Origin: CBDDLD01 sp965230605
GTDB taxonomy: Bacteria > Bacteroidota > Bacteroidia > Flavobacteriales > Flavobacteriaceae
Length of the DNA: 64,000 nucleotides
Direction of reading: 5' to 3'
Assembly (NCBI GenBank): GCA_965230605.1
Contig: CBDDLD010000004.1
Coordinates: forward strand, 1,364,001-1,428,000
This document shows, piece by piece, positions 41,877 to 50,806 of this stretch (the stretch's first letter is position 1; the number at the start of each line of letters is the position of its first letter). The notes beneath the pieces were generated by a model. It saw only the letters and a list, made by a program, of their open reading frames with translations, had not been told where the DNA came from and searched no databases. A program made the translations under genes and the position numbers.

Positions 41877-43211
41877 ATGAGTGAACTTAAAAAAGGAAGT
41901 AAAAAACTCTTACATGCTTGGGCTTTTTACGATTGGGCTAATTCCGTATATCCTTTAGTTATATCTTCAGCAGTATTCCCAATATTTTATGGTGCTTTAA
42001 CTATTATAAAAGATGAAGATACGGGTGAAATACTTAATGATACTGTAACTTTTCTAGGATATGAGTTTAATAACGATTCTCTCATTAGCTATGTCACAGC
42101 ATTCAGTTTTCTCATAGTTTCATTTTTATCACCCATACTGTCTGGAATATCAGATTATGTAGGTAATAAAGAATCTTTTATGAAGTTCTTCTGCTACATG
42201 GGGGCTTTAGCTTGTATTGGCCTGTATTGGTTCTCATTAGATAATTTAATCTTTGGACTTTCTTGTTATGTTTTAGGTTTGGTTGGTTTTTGGGGTAGTT
42301 TAGTGTTTTACAATTCCTATCTGCCAGATATTGCATACCCGGAGCAACAAGATAAAGTTAGTGCCAAGGGATTTTCTTTAGGCTACATTGGTAGTGTACT
42401 ATTATTATTGGTAAACCTCGTGATGATATTGAAATACGATTGGTTTGGATTTGAAAACTCTGGTCAGCCTACAAGAATAGCTTTTGTAATGGTTGGAGTT
42501 TGGTGGATACTTTTTGCGCAGTATACATTTAAATACCTTCCGACAGGTACTCATGAAGGGCATAAAGTCACAAAATCAGTGTTAATGTCTGGGTACAATG
42601 AACTAAAAAAGATATGGAAGGCGGTTAAAAACAATAAGATATTGAAACGTTACCTTTCGGCTTTCTTTGTGTATAGTATGGCAGTGCAGACAATTATGAT
42701 CGCAGCCACCTACTTTGCAGTAGAGGAATTAGACTGGGGAACACAAGACTCCACTACCGGACTCATTATCAGCATTCTTTTAATTCAACTTATTGCTGTA
42801 GTTGGTGCAAATTATACGGCGAGGTTATCTAAAAAATTAGGAAATATAAAGACACTTATTATTGTCATATGTATTTGGATCGTAATATGTGGGTTTGCTT
42901 ATTTTGTAGTTACACCAACGCAGTTCTACATTACAGCTGCATCTGTAGGTCTTGTTATGGGTGGAATTCAGGCGTTATCTAGATCTACATATAGCAAACT
43001 TATTCCTGAAAATTCTGAAGATACAGCATCTTATTTCAGCTTTTATGACGTCTCAGAAAAAGTTGGTATAGTTATAGGTATGTTCCTCTATGGCTTTATT
43101 GCTGAGCTCACAGGTAGTATGAGATATTCCATCGTGTTTTTGATTACGTTCTTCATTGTAGGAGTTCTCATATTAAGTACGATCAAAAATAGTGTGCTAC
43201 ATAGCGATTAA
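41877..43211 (+). CDS. UMF1-type MFS transporter (Atg22-like)
   Basis: A 444-residue inner-membrane protein with about twelve helices. The start LHAWAFYDWANSVYPLVI with the WAFYDWANS motif is the signature of the UMF1/Atg22 group; SVFPIFY-type and a C-terminal GMFLYGF segment fit too. Family members export amino acids or small metabolites; bacterial substrates are largely unknown. Same strand as the M48 gene but separated by a terminator, so an independent unit. Confidence 0.88.
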   Translation: MSELKKGSKKLLHAWAFYDWANSVYPLVISSAVFPIFYGALTIIKDEDTGEILNDTVTFLGYEFNNDSLISYVTAFSFLIVSFLSPILSGISDYVGNKESFMKFFCYMGALACIGLYWFSLDNLIFGLSCYVLGLVGFWGSLVFYNSYLPDIAYPEQQDKVSAKGFSLGYIGSVLLLLVNLVMILKYDWFGFENSGQPTRIAFVMVGVWWILFAQYTFKYLPTGTHEGHKVTKSVLMSGYNELKKIWKAVKNNKILKRYLSAFFVYSMAVQTIMIAATYFAVEELDWGTQDSTTGLIISILLIQLIAVVGANYTARLSKKLGNIKTLIIVICIWIVICGFAYFVVTPTQFYITAASVGLVMGGIQALSRSTYSKLIPENSEDTASYFSFYDVSEKVGIVIGMFLYGFIAELTGSMRYSIVFLITFFIVGVLILSTIKNSVLHSD

Positions 43212-43218
43212 TTTTTAG

Positions 43219-43226
43219 TATGTTTG
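43219..43226 (+). promoter_or_regulatory. -7 box of the lipocalin-like lipoprotein gene
   Basis: TATGTTTG is an exact TAnnTTTG match, 22 bases before ATG 43249. No -33 box was visible. Confidence 0.5.
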
Positions 43227-43248
43227 TTGTCGCTAAATCATTTTATTT

Positions 43249-43977
43249 ATGAAAAAACTACTTATATTTTGTTCATTTTTAGTCCTTTTTACAGCTTTTA
43301 CTTGTGAGAATGAACCTCTTGAAGGAGATTTTGTCACTGGTGAACTATCTTGTGAAGATGCAGCCATTAATACTGCCAATGCAGCTCTTGCGTTCCTGAA
43401 TGTCAATGATGATAATTACACAACCTTATGTAACGCATATAAAGATGCTCTTGAAGCTCAACTTGGTGCCTGTGGTGATCCCGATGGTAGTGTGCAACAA
43501 GCTATTGATGAATTGGGAGATTGTACTTTAGACGAACCTAGTGGTTTGGTGGGAACATGGAGACTCACAGCTTGGAATGGGGAAGAGCCAATAGATCTAA
43601 ATAACGATGGTGTAGAGAGTACGAACTTCTTAGATGAGATGGATTGTTACAACAATGAAACTATCGTTTTTAATGATGATAATACTGGAGTGGCGATGAG
43701 TACATCTTATGCAGATTTTGAAATATTTATTGAAGTTGGAACAACAGATTCTTTTGATTTTACAGTGACCTGTATACAAGAGGAAGAGAATACCAATGTT
43801 ACCTGGTCACAATCTGGTAATACAGTGACCATTACTGACCCAAGTGGATCCTCAGATTGGACTCTAGATGGAAATACCTTATCTATAACCATTCCTGAAG
43901 GTTTTACGGTAATTAACACAGATGACGTTACTGTGTCAGTAATCCAAGATTTAACTTTCGTTTATACCAAGCAATAA
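43249..43977 (+). CDS. lipocalin-like lipoprotein
   Basis: A 242-residue lipoprotein (lipobox LFTAFTC, Cys19). The N-terminal ~90 residues hold four cysteines (CEDAAINTANAALAFLN..., LGACGDPD..., ELGDCTLDE) probably forming disulfides; the C-terminal ~135 residues start LVGTWRLTAWNGEEPIDLN and read like the Bacteroidota lipocalin_4 type barrel. Ligand unknown, envelope-located. Followed by a strong bidirectional terminator. Confidence 0.75.
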   Translation: MKKLLIFCSFLVLFTAFTCENEPLEGDFVTGELSCEDAAINTANAALAFLNVNDDNYTTLCNAYKDALEAQLGACGDPDGSVQQAIDELGDCTLDEPSGLVGTWRLTAWNGEEPIDLNNDGVESTNFLDEMDCYNNETIVFNDDNTGVAMSTSYADFEIFIEVGTTDSFDFTVTCIQEEENTNVTWSQSGNTVTITDPSGSSDWTLDGNTLSITIPEGFTVINTDDVTVSVIQDLTFVYTKQ

Positions 43978-43990
43978 GCTATCAATACAT

Positions 43991-44031
43991 AAATAAAAAA
44001 AGGGCTACAGTTAGTAGCCCTTTTTTTATTT
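43991..44031. terminator. bidirectional terminator between lipocalin-like and DUF2807 genes
   Basis: 18-base perfect arms (43991-44008, 44014-44031) around AGTTA, core GGGCTAC / GTAGCCC, with T tracts on both strands. Confidence 0.9.
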
Positions 44032-44048
44032 ATGTTAAGCACTGATAA

Positions 44049-44783
44049 TTAATTTTGGATACTTCCAGACCCCACTACTTTAGTATCTTCTTTTGTTGGG
44101 TTTCCTCTATATTCGATATCTCCGGAACCAGCAACTCTAGCTTTTAAAACCCCATTACATACAACATCTGCATCTCCAGAACCAGCTACAGATACATTGG
44201 TATTGGTTGCATCAAGTCCAAACCCATGAAAGTCACCAGACCCAGCAACGCTTGCATCTAGATCAGTCGTTTTACCTTTAAGAGTTAGGTCACCAGAACC
44301 AGCGACACTCCCTTTAATTTTAGATGTTTGAACATTTAATATGATATCTCCAGACCCTGCTAAAGATACATTTAGGTTAGATACTGAAATAGTGCCTTCA
44401 TTCCATACATCCCCAGATCCAGCTAAAGAAACACTACTGATATCTTTATATGGTACAGTAACAAGTATTGGCTTATTCTTACTAGGTTTTAAATTTTTTC
44501 CTTTAGCAACTTTGATAATTAATTTACCATTCTTTACTTCGGTTACTATGTGCTCTAATAAATTAGATTCACCCTCTAATGTAATTTTACCTTCGCTGCC
44601 TTCTACAAGCTTGAAGTCCATAAAACCGGCACATTTTATGCCGTCATAATCTGATGTAGTTCGTGTTACTGTTGTAACATTACCATCACCTTTTATTCCT
44701 TTTTTTCCACCCCACCATTGTCCATAAGACAGAGAAGCTACCATTAAACAAGGAATTAATAATTTTAATTTTAGATTTTTCAT
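44049..44783 (-). CDS. head GIN domain / DUF2807 repeat protein
   Basis: A 244-residue secreted protein (signal LLIPCLMVASLSYGQ). The body is built from six near-repeats of about 20 residues, each ending VAGSGD or LAGSGD, with beta strands between (a right-handed solenoid typical of DUF2807). Start: VTTVTRTTSDYDGIKCAGFMDFKLVEG. No catalytic motif. Last gene of the sigma-anti-sigma-DUF4097-DUF2807 run, 32 bases after the preceding gene. Probably an envelope structural protein. Confidence 0.85.
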   Translation of the reverse strand: MKNLKLKLLIPCLMVASLSYGQWWGGKKGIKGDGNVTTVTRTTSDYDGIKCAGFMDFKLVEGSEGKITLEGESNLLEHIVTEVKNGKLIIKVAKGKNLKPSKNKPILVTVPYKDISSVSLAGSGDVWNEGTISVSNLNVSLAGSGDIILNVQTSKIKGSVAGSGDLTLKGKTTDLDASVAGSGDFHGFGLDATNTNVSVAGSGDADVVCNGVLKARVAGSGDIEYRGNPTKEDTKVVGSGSIQN

Positions 44784-44815
44784 GACTAACTGTATTTAAA
44801 TAATTTTAATTGATG

Positions 44816-45916
44816 TTACTTTTTCTTGAATGTTACACTACCATATTCCGAATTTATGGTTACTGTATTTCCTGAACCAGGATTACCATGGTACCCTTCA
44901 TAATATTTATCTCTTGATTGAATACGACGCTTGTTAAACTCAAAATCATCTGTATTTCTCAAACCGGCATTTTGTAGCTTTATGCGAAAGTCAAAATTAT
45001 ATCCAGAGTCGTATCCAATAGTGATACCCGCATAATCAGACTCAATATCTAAATTACCAGCGTTTGAAGCCATACGATCAATTTTAATAGAACCATAATC
45101 AGACTTAATGGATGCATTTTTATATATGGTGCCTAATCTCACGGCTACATAATCACCATTTCCTGTAACATTATTGGCGCTGTTGATTGTAATACCGTTA
45201 TAATCACAATTGTAATTTACATCTTCTGCTACTTCAATTACAGACTTTGTGTAGTCTGCATTAATATCTAAACTTTTCGCTTTGGCAATTGTAAACCCAC
45301 TATAATCAGCATTGATCTTACCACTTTTAATGTACTCGAAATAACAATTTCTACTATAGTCAAAATTGATAATATTCCCATCCGCCATAAGCTCTTTAGT
45401 TGTGATCTTACCATAATCACAATTAAGCTGCGCTTTTCCTTCTAGTTTGTCTAGATTGATGCCTCCATAATCATTGTTTAGGTTCACATTATTTGTAGCA
45501 GGGATTTTAATGACGTAATTGATTTCCATTTTCAATTTACTCTTCTTACCCCAGTTCCACCATGAGTTGCTTTTCTTTTTACCAAACATGGTTTCAGCAG
45601 ATACCAGATTGTTAGATGATGAAAATTTAACATCTATCTCCTCTAATCTTTTTTCTACTTTTTCTTCATTATTACCGCTTACCTTAATGATGATATCGAA
45701 CTCAATCCGATTTTCGTTCCATGTAATGACATCAATATTGCCGTAGCTATTATTAACTTTTAATGTGGCATCTGGGCTCACATCAAATGATTTTTGCATG
45801 CTTTTTTCCTTAGTGTATTTTGCTTTCTCTATAGTTTCACACCCTTCAGCAAAAATTATAGAAGGTATTAAGAGAAAGATAATAGCTAATCTAGATCGTA
45901 GTAGTTGTTTCATCAT
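44816..45916 (-). CDS. DUF4097-like repeat protein
   Basis: A 366-residue protein with a signal peptide (AIIFLLIPSIIFAEG) and about eight repeats of DYG-type beta turns (NSYGNIDVITW, NDYGGINLDKLEG, CDYGKITTKEL, ADYSGFTIAK, SDYGSIKIDRM, SDYAGITIGY, NSEYGSVTFKKK). The pattern is a beta-solenoid of DUF4097/DUF4098 style. No enzyme residues. It overlaps the anti-sigma gene by 26 bases and is followed by the similarly built DUF2807 gene, so both are made with the sigma unit. Confidence 0.78.
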   Translation of the reverse strand: MMKQLLRSRLAIIFLLIPSIIFAEGCETIEKAKYTKEKSMQKSFDVSPDATLKVNNSYGNIDVITWNENRIEFDIIIKVSGNNEEKVEKRLEEIDVKFSSSNNLVSAETMFGKKKSNSWWNWGKKSKLKMEINYVIKIPATNNVNLNNDYGGINLDKLEGKAQLNCDYGKITTKELMADGNIINFDYSRNCYFEYIKSGKINADYSGFTIAKAKSLDINADYTKSVIEVAEDVNYNCDYNGITINSANNVTGNGDYVAVRLGTIYKNASIKSDYGSIKIDRMASNAGNLDIESDYAGITIGYDSGYNFDFRIKLQNAGLRNTDDFEFNKRRIQSRDKYYEGYHGNPGSGNTVTINSEYGSVTFKKK

Positions 45917-46445
45917 TATTTTGTTTTAATTGCTTATAGTTTTCGATATGTTCTAAGACATTATTTAACACATCAATTCTGTTTTGGAAATTGGAGATCA
46001 TGGCGTAGATGACTCTTTGATCACCATCACTTTCTTTTAGATCTTCTTTTAATAAATCGTATTTGTCCTCTAAAGCTTTTAACTGCCGCATGGCATGGTA
46101 TATGATTTCTTCAGTTTCAGGAGAACGCTCTAGCTCTAACTTTTTAAGCTCATTTTCTATAGTAACATTAAAGAAATCTTGAGTTTCAGACAATTCTGGT
46201 GATACACTGGCTAAATCAGATAACTCAGGTTCTGTATTACTAAATGTCGTAAACAAAGCGGCACAGATCACAATTGAGGCAGCAACAGCTAATAGAGGCC
46301 TCCAGAGTGAGGTGTTCTTTTTGTTGTCCTGTCCATCGGATTCGAGACGTTTTAAGAAACGACTTTCATGCCCTGCCGTGGGTTCATGAATATCGAACTG
46401 ACCATCGAGGCTCTCAAATAATTGATCTATTGAATCTTTTTTCAT
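45891..46445 (-). CDS. probable anti-sigma factor
   Basis: A 184-residue single-pass membrane protein. An N-terminal ~45 residue cytoplasmic part (LFESLDGQFDIHEPTAGHESRFLKRLE), a membrane helix (LLAVAASIVICAALFTTF, ~46-63), and a periplasmic helical domain (70-175). This layout and its position directly after a sigma gene (5 bases) fit an anti-sigma factor with an N-terminal sigma-binding segment. It lacks the ZAS zinc motif. Its end overlaps the DUF4097-like gene. Confidence 0.78.
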   Translation of the reverse strand: MKKDSIDQLFESLDGQFDIHEPTAGHESRFLKRLESDGQDNKKNTSLWRPLLAVAASIVICAALFTTFSNTEPELSDLASVSPELSETQDFFNVTIENELKKLELERSPETEEIIYHAMRQLKALEDKYDLLKEDLKESDGDQRVIYAMISNFQNRIDVLNNVLEHIENYKQLKQNNDETTTTI

Positions 46446-46450
46446 CAGTT

Positions 46451-47008
46451 TTATATTTCAGCCATAGGCTGTAATTTTTTTCTAAGGCTTTCTTTAGCTC
46501 TAGAAACAAGTGTTCTACAATTGGCATATGAAATGTTCATTATTTCCCCTATTTCTTCATAATCATAGCCTTCAATAAGATGCAGTGTTATGGCCACTTT
46601 ATAATTTTCTTTCAGGCTTTCAATGGTCTTCATCACATGCTTTACTTTACCATACTCTAGGTCAGACACTTCAATACCACTTTCATCTTCAACTTTATAA
46701 AGAACATTATCTAATGCCACTTCATTATGTTTTGAGCTTTTGTTGTAATCTTGTATACTATTATTGATTACGATCCGTTTTAACCATGCTCCAAATGTAT
46801 TCTTGTCTTTAAGACTGTTTAATTTGGTAAATGCGGTCAAAAATGACTCTTGCATAATGTCTTCAGCTTTATAAGGATCGTTAACAATTCTTATCGCTGA
46901 GTTATACATTGCTTTGTAATACCGATTATATATCTCTAGTTGTGCACGCTGATTACCAGCAAGACAAAGCAACAATAGCTGTTCTGTATTTTGATTGGTT
47001 AGTGGCAA
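46451..47008 (-). CDS. ECF RNA polymerase sigma factor
   Basis: A 185-residue sigma-70 factor with region 2 (IVNDPYKAEDIMQESFLTAFTKLNSLKDKNTFGAWLKRI, ~38-77) and region 4 (LKENYKVAITLHLIEGYDYEEIGEIMNISYANCRTLVSRAKESLRKKL, ~130-178). The start is TTG at 47008: there is no ATG, GTG or other TTG between it and the upstream in-frame stop. It begins the sigma / anti-sigma / DUF4097 / DUF2807 operon; AACTGTTACAGTT (47048-47060), a perfect 6-base inverted repeat, lies 40 bases upstream. Confidence 0.9.
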   Translation of the reverse strand: MPLTNQNTEQLLLLCLAGNQRAQLEIYNRYYKAMYNSAIRIVNDPYKAEDIMQESFLTAFTKLNSLKDKNTFGAWLKRIVINNSIQDYNKSSKHNEVALDNVLYKVEDESGIEVSDLEYGKVKHVMKTIESLKENYKVAITLHLIEGYDYEEIGEIMNISYANCRTLVSRAKESLRKKLQPMAEI

Positions 47009-47047
47009 AAAAACAAATGTTTTGATATATAGATTAGCATAGTCATC

Positions 47048-47060
47048 AACTGTTACAGTT
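47048..47060. promoter_or_regulatory. inverted repeat upstream of the second sigma operon
   Basis: AACTGT-T-ACAGTT, perfect. It lies 40 bases upstream of the TTG start and may be an operator. The minus-strand promoter around 47010-47070 could not be assigned to a known consensus. Confidence 0.4.
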
Positions 47061-47120
47061 TATTGCAAAAAAGATTCATTTTTATTTCTGCAATGGCACA
47101 AGAATTGAATTTATATAAAT

Positions 47121-47140
47121 GTAATTAACTTTATAATTAC
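47121..47140. promoter_or_regulatory. inverted repeat upstream of lon
   Basis: GTAATTA (47121-47127) and TAATTAC (47134-47140), 6-base spacer, in an AT-rich region about 97 bases before the lon start. Possible operator; AT-rich repeats also arise by chance. Confidence 0.3.
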
Positions 47141-47236
47141 GGTAAATAACTGATTATCAGTATAAATTTACATTTTAATTAAAATATGATAATAGAATTC
47201 AGTCATAATTTAATGACAGAATGACTTATAAATACT

Positions 47237-49687
47237 ATGGGAAAGTCTAATTTTTTAAGCCTTGACAGTTTGTCATTTCAGGATTTCGATGAAAACTCTG
47301 AGTTAATTCCTTTAATGACTCCGGAAGATGAGGAGTTGATTAATAATGAAATATTACCGGAATCCTTGCCTATACTACCTCTAAGGAATACCGTTTTATT
47401 TCCAGGTGTGGTTATACCTATAACAGCCGGAAGAGATAAATCTATCAAATTAATTGAGGACGCTAACAAAGATGGTAAAGTCATTGGTGTAGTTGCTCAA
47501 AAAGATGAGTCTATAGAAAACCCGACTGTAAATGATATTTATAAAACAGGAACAGTAGCACGCATTTTAAAAGTTCTAAAAATGCCTGATGGTAATACCA
47601 CTGTTATTATTCAAGGTAAGAAACGTTTTATGGTGAATGAAATGCTGAGCGAGCAACCATATTTTAGAGCAACCATATCTGACCTGTCTGAGAGCAAACC
47701 AGAGAAGGATGAAGAGTTTACTGCTATTATTGATTCTATAAAGGAACTCTCTTTAGAAATTATTAAACAAAGTCCAAACATTCCTACAGAAGCCACATTT
47801 GCCATCAAGAACATAGAGAGTAACTCGTTCTTGGTAAATTTTGTGTCTTCTAATATGAATCTAAGTGTTGAAGAAAAGCAAGAACTTTTGAAGATAAACG
47901 ATTTAAAAGACCGTGCACTTTCAACATTAAAATACATGAATCTTGAATACCAAAAGCTTGAATTAAAGAACGATATTCAATCTAAGGTGCAGAGCGATAT
48001 GAATCAGCAACAACGTGAATACTTCTTACATCAGCAAATGAAACAAATACAAGAAGAACTTGGTGGCGGCGTATCATATGGCGAAGAAATTGAAGAGATG
48101 CGTCAACGTGCAAAAGAAAAACTTTGGGACGATAAAGTAGCTGAGCATTTTGATAAGGAGCTAGCTAAAATGCAACGCATGAACCCACAAGTTGCTGAGT
48201 ATTCCATTCAGCGTAACTACTTAGACTTGTTCTTAGATTTACCATGGAATGCATTTAGTGAAGATCAGTTTGATCTTAAACGTGCTAAAACCATATTAGA
48301 TAGGGACCACTTTGGGTTAGATGATGTTAAGAAACGTATTATTGAGTATCTGGCTGTGTTGAAGCTCCGTAATGATATGAAATCGCCTATACTATGCTTG
48401 TACGGTCCTCCGGGCGTAGGTAAAACCTCTTTAGGAAAGTCAATTGCTGAAGCATTAGGACGTGAGTATGTAAGGATATCTTTAGGAGGATTAAGGGACG
48501 AAGCAGAAATTAGAGGCCATCGTAAAACATATATTGGAGCCATGCCAGGGCGAATCATACAAAGTCTCAAGAAGGCAGGGACTTCTAATCCGGTATTTGT
48601 ATTGGATGAGATCGACAAGTTATCCGTAGGAAATCAGGGTGACCCTTCATCTGCAATGTTAGAGGTTCTAGATCCGGAACAGAATAGTGAATTCTACGAT
48701 AATTTCTTAGAAATGGGGTATGATCTGTCTAAGGTGATGTTTATTGCAACCTCTAACAGTTTAAACACCATACAACCTGCATTAAGAGATCGTATGGAAA
48801 TTATAAATGTGACCGGATATACAGTAGAGGAGAAGATAGAGATCGGTAAGCAGCATTTATTGCCAAAACAATTAAAAGAACATGGATTAGATAATTCTGC
48901 ATTGAAGATTGCTAAGCCACAATTAGAAAAAATAATAGAAGGTTATACTAGAGAGTCTGGTGTAAGAGGGTTAGAAAAGCAACTGGCTAAAATGGTACGC
49001 TATGCTGCTAAAAACATTGCTATGGAAGAAAACTATAACGTCAAAGTTTCTAATGACAACGTTATAGAAGTGCTTGGTGCCCCACGTTTAGAGCGTGATA
49101 AGTACGAAAACAATAATGTTGCTGGTGTAGTTACTGGATTAGCGTGGACTAGAGTTGGAGGTGATATCCTCTTTATTGAATCTATTTTATCTAAAGGAAA
49201 AGGAAGCCTTTCAATCACAGGTAATTTAGGTAAAGTAATGAAAGAATCTGCTACTATTGCTATGGAATATATAAAGGCAAATGCGGACAAATTTGGAATT
49301 AAGCCTGAAGTTTTTGATAAGTACAACGTTCACATACATGTGCCTGAAGGAGCCACGCCAAAAGATGGCCCTAGTGCCGGAGTTACCATGCTTACATCAT
49401 TAGTATCACTGTTCACGCAGCGTAAAGTGAAGAAGAGTATTGCAATGACTGGTGAAATTACATTGCGAGGAAAGGTATTACCGGTTGGAGGTATTAAGGA
49501 AAAAATATTAGCAGCCAAGCGTGCTAAGATTAAAGAAATTTTACTTTGTGCTGAAAACAAAAGGGATATTGATGAAATTAAACCAGAATATTTAAAAAGT
49601 CTTAAATTTCATTATGTGACCGATATGGATGAGGTGTTAGATATAGCACTTACCAAGCAAAAAGTCACTAATGCAAAATCACTATAA
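47237..49687 (+). CDS. lon: ATP-dependent protease Lon
   Basis: An 816-residue LonA protease. Order: N-terminal substrate domain (LPILPLRNTVLFPGVVIPI, ~44-62), coiled-coil, AAA+ with Walker A LYGPPGVGKTSLGKSIAEAL (~390-409) and Walker B FVLDEIDKLS, and C-terminal serine/lysine protease domain with catalytic serine in DGPSAGVTML and lysine in KILAAKRAKI-type loop. Full length. Degrades misfolded and regulatory proteins; usually heat-shock induced, but no heat-shock promoter is recognised here. Confidence 0.94.
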   Translation: MGKSNFLSLDSLSFQDFDENSELIPLMTPEDEELINNEILPESLPILPLRNTVLFPGVVIPITAGRDKSIKLIEDANKDGKVIGVVAQKDESIENPTVNDIYKTGTVARILKVLKMPDGNTTVIIQGKKRFMVNEMLSEQPYFRATISDLSESKPEKDEEFTAIIDSIKELSLEIIKQSPNIPTEATFAIKNIESNSFLVNFVSSNMNLSVEEKQELLKINDLKDRALSTLKYMNLEYQKLELKNDIQSKVQSDMNQQQREYFLHQQMKQIQEELGGGVSYGEEIEEMRQRAKEKLWDDKVAEHFDKELAKMQRMNPQVAEYSIQRNYLDLFLDLPWNAFSEDQFDLKRAKTILDRDHFGLDDVKKRIIEYLAVLKLRNDMKSPILCLYGPPGVGKTSLGKSIAEALGREYVRISLGGLRDEAEIRGHRKTYIGAMPGRIIQSLKKAGTSNPVFVLDEIDKLSVGNQGDPSSAMLEVLDPEQNSEFYDNFLEMGYDLSKVMFIATSNSLNTIQPALRDRMEIINVTGYTVEEKIEIGKQHLLPKQLKEHGLDNSALKIAKPQLEKIIEGYTRESGVRGLEKQLAKMVRYAAKNIAMEENYNVKVSNDNVIEVLGAPRLERDKYENNNVAGVVTGLAWTRVGGDILFIESILSKGKGSLSITGNLGKVMKESATIAMEYIKANADKFGIKPEVFDKYNVHIHVPEGATPKDGPSAGVTMLTSLVSLFTQRKVKKSIAMTGEITLRGKVLPVGGIKEKILAAKRAKIKEILLCAENKRDIDEIKPEYLKSLKFHYVTDMDEVLDIALTKQKVTNAKSL

Positions 49688-49693
49688 CACTAT

Positions 49694-49720
49694 AAAACCT
49701 CAGTATTTAACTGAGGTTTT
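49694..49720 (+). terminator. terminator after lon
   Basis: AAAACCTCAG (49694-49703) and CTGAGGTTTT (49711-49720) with a 7-base loop, then a T run. Confidence 0.88.
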
Positions 49721-49786
49721 TTCTTTTCAAAAAATAAAAAAATCATATCATCGTTTTAAGATAGATTTAGTTATTTTGCAAAATCT

Positions 49787-50806
49787 ATGATTAAGAGGAT
49801 TACTACCTTGTTTTTTCTTGTTGGCTCCATGTCCTGTTATGCACAATTAGGAGGCGAGGCTACGTATCAATTTCTTAATCTTGTATCATCACCTCGACAA
49901 GCTGCTTTAGGCGGCAAAATCATCACTAATTTTGATCATGATGTTACGGAAGCCCTATATAATCCGGCATCTCTGAATGCAGATATGCACAATCAATTAG
50001 CAGTTAATTATTCAAGTTATTTAGGAGGTATAAGTTACGGTACAGCTGCTTATGCTTATACATGGGACCGACATGTTCAAACATTTCATTTCGGAGTCAC
50101 ATATATCAATTATGGAAGCTTTGACGGATATGACCTTAATGGTGTGTCTACCGGCACCTTTAGTGGTAATGAAGCTGCTGTATCTGCAGGGTATAATTAT
50201 AATATTCCGTTTACAGATTTTTATATAGGTGCTAATGTAAAGATCATAACATCTCAATTAGAGCAGTACAATTCCATTGGAGGTGCTTTAGATATAGGAG
50301 CGATGTATATTAATGAAAAGCTAGATTTTCATGCTGCAATTACAGTTAGAAACTTAGGAACTCAGTTCACTACTTATGCTGGTCAGAATGAACCTTTACC
50401 TTTTGAGGTTAATTTTGGAATGTCTCAAACCTTAGAAAATGTACCGCTCCGCTGGCACCTAACTTTAGAAAACCTTCAGAAGTGGCCAATAGGTGTTTCA
50501 AACCCAGCCAGAGCTACTACAGATTTGGACGGTAACCAAACTCAAGAAAAGGTCGGATTCTTCAATAATGCGCTTCGACATCTAATTTTAGGGGCAGAAT
50601 TATTTCCAGATCGAGGATTTAATGTTAGATTGGGCTATAATTTTAGAAGAGCTGAAGAATTAAGACTAGAGAATCAACGCAATTTTTCTGGTTTATCTTT
50701 CGGTGTAGGTATAAAACTTAATAAAATGCGATTTAGTTATACCCATGCACGTTATACTAGTGCAGCGAACACCAGCTTTTTTGGCCTTCAAATAGATTTG
50801 CAATAA
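49787..50806 (+). CDS. porQ: type IX secretion system protein PorQ
   Basis: A 339-residue outer membrane barrel with signal peptide (LFFLVGSMSCYAQLGG). It has the PorQ/PorV (UPF0164-like) features: EATYQFLNLVSSPRQAALGGK, GTFSGNEAAVSAGYNYNIPF, and a C-terminal pair RLGYNFRRAEEL / FSGLSFGVGIKL ending ALQIDLQ. In Porphyromonas and Flavobacterium PorQ with PorV takes sorted proteins from the T9SS. It precedes cmk in a TAATG overlap, a conserved order. Confidence 0.87.
   Translation: MIKRITTLFFLVGSMSCYAQLGGEATYQFLNLVSSPRQAALGGKIITNFDHDVTEALYNPASLNADMHNQLAVNYSSYLGGISYGTAAYAYTWDRHVQTFHFGVTYINYGSFDGYDLNGVSTGTFSGNEAAVSAGYNYNIPFTDFYIGANVKIITSQLEQYNSIGGALDIGAMYINEKLDFHAAITVRNLGTQFTTYAGQNEPLPFEVNFGMSQTLENVPLRWHLTLENLQKWPIGVSNPARATTDLDGNQTQEKVGFFNNALRHLILGAELFPDRGFNVRLGYNFRRAEELRLENQRNFSGLSFGVGIKLNKMRFSYTHARYTSAANTSFFGLQIDLQ

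Noticed and set aside
49033..49560. Minus-strand frames inside lon
   Set aside because: Both run antisense to a highly conserved domain and show no independent similarity.
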